Positions 61,310 through 64,000 of a DNA stretch of 64,000 bases are shown one piece after another. How positions within the stretch are numbered: the first letter of the stretch is position 1; the number at the start of each line of letters is the position of its first letter. The notes under the pieces were generated by a model. It saw only the letters and a program-made list of their open reading frames with translations, was not told the DNA's origin and searched no databases. The translations under genes were made by a program, and so were the position numbers. Origin of the DNA: Saksenaea vasiformis B4078 (Eukaryota; Mucoromycota; Mucoromycetes; Mucorales; Saksenaeaceae); NCBI GenBank assembly GCA_000697055.1, contig JNDT01002251.1:1-64000 (forward strand), given 5' to 3'.

Positions 61310-62350
61310 ATGACATTGGGGCTCTTGAGTATAGCCCTTGCTAAGAGACAATTGTTATTCTCTGCACGTACAAGACCAGCTTGGAAACCCATTCAGAAAC
61401 CAGTATTTGGATACCTTCGAAAAACTATGAGCACCTCTTCCGAACCAACCTTCACTGCTGCATGCTGCATTATTGGCGACGAAATCCTTAACGGCAAAAC
61501 AAGGGATTCCAACGCTTATTTTCTCGGTAATTCCATGGCCATATTGGCACATCTTAGCTTGCAATTAGAATCTAAATGATTCAGCTAGCCAAATACCTTT
61601 TCGAGCTCGGAATAGACTTGAAGCGAGTAGAGACGATTGCAGACGATTATGAAGCTATTCAAGAAACGATCCGGCGTCTGTCGCGCCAACACGACATTGT
61701 ATTTACCAGTGGTGGCATAGGTAGTGCGAAAAGAAAAGGAAATAATCAATATCTTACCATATGAAGGTCCAACACACGATGATATCACGTACGATGCCCT
61801 TGCCAAGGCATACGGACTTCCGCTTAAGCTGGATGAAGAAACTTGCCGATTGATGGAGACCGCAATCAAGGTGCCTGGATGGAAGCTGACCGAGGAACGT
61901 AAGCGTATGGCTCTGTTCCCATACCCTTCCGAAATCTTGCGTACCCCCGTGTCCAATCTCTGGGTACCTGTCGTCGTTGTCAATGATAATATTCATGTGT
62001 TACCGGGAATTCCTCGATTATTTGAACAACTATTGGATTCTCTGCGACCACACTTTCAACAGCTTGTTGCAGCGAAACATGGTCATAACGGAAAATACCA
62101 TCGAGTGCAAATTGCCACTACGCTACAGGAAGGCAAGATTGCGCCCTGTTTATCGCAAGTTCAAGACAAAGTGAAGACGAAAAATATCAAAATTGGAAGT
62201 TACCCTAAATGGGGCGCGGATGCGCAGGGTGTACGAGTGGTAGTCAGTATTGTTGGCAAAGATGAGGAAGCTGTGCGGGAGACCGCTCTAGAGATCGCGA
62301 AAGGAATCGATGGATGGGAATATAGAGCCGAACAAACCTCGCGGTTATAA
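61310..62350 (+). CDS. Molybdopterin-binding (MoCF_biosynth) domain protein, FLAD1 N-domain type
   Basis: Three exons (61310-61526, 61589-61720, 61767-62350) keep phase and give about 310 residues. The domain begins AACCIIGDEILNGKTRDSNA and continues YFLAKYLFELGIDLKRVETI, DIVFTSGGIGPTHDDITYDA, then VLPGIPRLFEQLLDSLRPH and KIGSYPKWGADAQGVRVVVS. This order matches the N-terminal domain of human FLAD1 and stand-alone fungal relatives; the GGIGPTHDD loop is the ligand-binding signature. In FLAD1-type proteins the domain is linked to FAD or nucleotide hydrolysis, and molybdopterin binding is by family name only. The first 39 residues are Arg/Leu-rich without acids (MTLGLLSIALAKRQLLFSA), like a mitochondrial presequence. 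ATG 61427 would give a version without it. The exon 2 acceptor used is the second AG (CAGCTAG), needed for phase. Confidence 0.88.
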
Positions 62351-62403
62351 CCATACTATTTGTTGGAATCTCTGTTCCTTCTTTTTTCTCTTTTACATAA
62401 TAA

Positions 62404-63560
62404 CTAGGTTAAGGAACTCCTGCCGGTAACAGACGGGCGTTGAAATGATGGTGGCCGGCTATTGTTATGTCTAGCCATATATAAAAATACAATACGCATA
62501 TTTGCAGCGGCCATTTCATCGCGATTCCACCAAACCATTCGACATGTTTTTTTTACAAATGAGAACAGCGTGGATTTCGCCAGCTTGATCATAAGCATCT
62601 GGCTTTTCTTCTGCATTTTTCAAATGCCGTTGATTGCAGCTTGGACAAATTTGGGAGGACAGGTACTCGTCCACCATCATGATATACGTACCTATGAGGA
62701 AGCGTAGTAAACGTCAAGTCGGAAAAATGGTTGTTGAGTACCCTTTTTCCTTGAAGCACCCAGTTTGAATGCCTTTACAATCGACTTTGTTGGGGCAGGT
62801 ACCTTCCCAGTCATTAAAACTGAGAACGCTGCATTTCCATAGGCAATGATTATCGGCTTCTCTTTATCTTCTTTCCGGTCACTCGGGTCAAAGAATCGGA
62901 ATCTCTCGCGAGATCCATGTTTCTGAACAGACTTCGGAATGTTGTCATTGTATTTTGCACTTCCGCCTAAGAACCGTTTAACAACTTCACTCATTCCCTT
63001 CTGTTTGTTTATATACGTCTTCCATTTGAGTTTTGCAAATCTATATCGATGGAAATTAACTTGGCATTCTTACATATAAAGTTTACCTCATATCGTGGTC
63101 GTAAAACTCCACGACGACTTCATAATGCAGTAAGCGATAAGTAATTGAAGAAATCATGTTCTCAAGTTTCGCTGTCCTAATTGATGGGACCTTACCGATG
63201 ATTTCCTACATCGCAGGCTCTGAACTGAGGAAATGTTTGCGGCATCTATTGGCATGGTTGAATCCACAAAGGTGGTAGTACTCCCGTGAACTTATGGAGC
63301 GTACTCGATGGCTATCTGTCGCAATTCCGTCTGCGGCCACGAAAAGGTCTGTAACGCCGGGGTCAAACCCCCAGACAACCGCGTTTTCCACCACACCACA
63401 GAGATCTGCCGGTGTTGTCGGCTTGCGCTCGGCATCGTACGGTGGTTTGTATTTTTGAATATGAATTCAACATCGACACCGTTAGTGCGGATCTCATCCC
63501 TATTGTACAAAAGCGAATGAGATTCGTTGGATGACGATAAAGTATGTCACCGCAATTCAT
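62404..63560 (-). pseudogene. Decayed second Fanzor (TnpB-like) gene, C-terminal two-thirds
   Basis: On the minus strand the Fanzor core is readable in order: IRTNGVDVEFIF, RuvC-I VVWGFDPGVTDLFVAADG, SREYYHLCGFNHANRCRKHF, VPSIRTAKLENMISSITYRL, the spliced KLKWKTYINKQKGMSEVVKR, KPIIIAYGNAAFSVLMTGK, RuvC-II MVDEYLSSQICPSC and RuvC-III MVWWNRDEMAAANM. Two introns still splice in phase (near 63095-63050 and 62740-62690). Three lesions break it: a one-base loss in an A run (T-run at 63452-63456 on the plus strand), an in-frame TAG (63206-63208) and a one-base gain in an A8 run (62547-62554). The N-terminal part is unclear and may run beyond the window. It ends 54 bp from the convergent molybdopterin-domain gene. 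It differs from the intact copy in sequence, so it is a separate lineage, not a recent duplicate. Confidence 0.75.
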
Positions 63561-63975
63561 ACTAGAACTCGACGTTTTCTCCCGATAGGCTCTCTAATGT
63601 AGGGAAACCAATTTTTACCAGAGATAACTACTGCAAGAGATCCGGTTATAAAATCATTGCTAGAGGAAGTCATCCCAAGACGAATCGTTGTAAGAAACAA
63701 AGCTGCAGACCTTCGCTTTGCTCAGGTCACAGTCCTTTTAGGTTTAACTATCTTAAAAAACAGAATTTATGTTACAAAAGGAATTACATTAAAAGAGTAC
63801 TGACATAAACGTGTTAGATATTTAGTATAGATATAAATTTTTCTTTTGCAAGTTGCGGGTAGAAGCTATGAACGAATTTGCAAAAAGGAAGCAGTGTATA
63901 TCGAAGCACCGCCTTATTCATCCAATTAGCATTGAAAGTTTGAAGTCAAAGATTTGTTACATAATAATGCAGTAG
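63561..63975. other. Unassigned DNA before the window end
   Basis: No gene is recognised. Remnants of the N-terminal part of the decayed Fanzor on the minus strand may lie here, but stops in all frames prevent a call. Confidence 0.35.
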
Positions 63976-64000
63976 CGTGATTGTCTAGTTGGTAGGACAG
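63976..64000 (+). tRNA. Possible partial tRNA gene cut by the window edge
   Basis: The last 25 bases read GCGTGATTGTCTAGTTGG followed by TAGGACA, which looks like an acceptor 5' strand, a D-arm and an A-box-like TCTAGTTGG. Only the 5' third is present, so the anticodon cannot be read and a tRNA-derived repeat is equally possible. Confidence 0.4.

Noticed and set aside
62547..62554. The A8 frameshift in the second Fanzor taken as only a sequencing error
   Set aside because: An independent in-frame TAG and a second frameshift in the same gene make real decay more likely, though read-level checks are still possible.

Overview
The window is nuclear DNA of a fungus. Genes lie on both strands and are broken by many short GT-AG introns (about 40-110 nt). 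Ankyrin-DHHC (AKR1), FHA-RING (Dma), RHD3-type GTPase (SEY1), Zn2Cys6, TEA-domain, CLASP, RAD51, VTI1 and ATG101 genes together point to an early-diverging filamentous fungus. Mucoromycota is the best inference, because of the T-rich and CAA-rich low-complexity DNA, the bestrophin-like channel, the TEAD factor with a C-terminal domain and the Fanzor genes. I cannot name the species. Exon models were built by hand, by keeping reading phase across GT-AG junctions.

Layout. Positions 1-8700 hold a bestrophin-like channel (+), a factor with two zinc clusters (+), RAD51 (+) and the SNARE VTI1 (-). Positions 8700-15500 are an accessory island: a broken MULE transposase (-) and a 17-exon Fanzor RNA-guided nuclease gene (+) whose frame and catalytic triad are intact. 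Positions 15500-24800 carry CLASP (+), a TEAD-type factor (+) and an FYVE protein (-). From 24800 to 46400, gene islands (WDR68/DCAF7, a secreted protein, RAB3GAP2, Dma E3 ligase) are separated by 2-4 kb of gene-poor DNA with microsatellites, a dispersed repeat and a Tc1 relic. Positions 46400-57500 hold SEY1 (-), AKR1 (+), ATG101 (-) and an unrecognised protein with an internal duplication (-). Positions 57500-64000 hold a gene-poor stretch with broken coding-like DNA, a FLAD1-type molybdopterin-binding protein (+), a decayed second Fanzor (-) and the start of a possible tRNA at the window edge.

Most genes are housekeeping: recombination, membrane fusion and trafficking (VTI1, SEY1, RAB3GAP2, AKR1, FYVE), autophagy (ATG101), microtubules and mitotic control (CLASP, Dma). 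They do not form an operon-like pathway. The distinctive content is the pair of Fanzor (eukaryotic TnpB-like) genes about 50 kb apart. One has an open frame and all RuvC residues; the other has two frameshifts and a nonsense codon. The intact copy, with candidate guide-RNA sequence around its 3' end, is the main object of interest.
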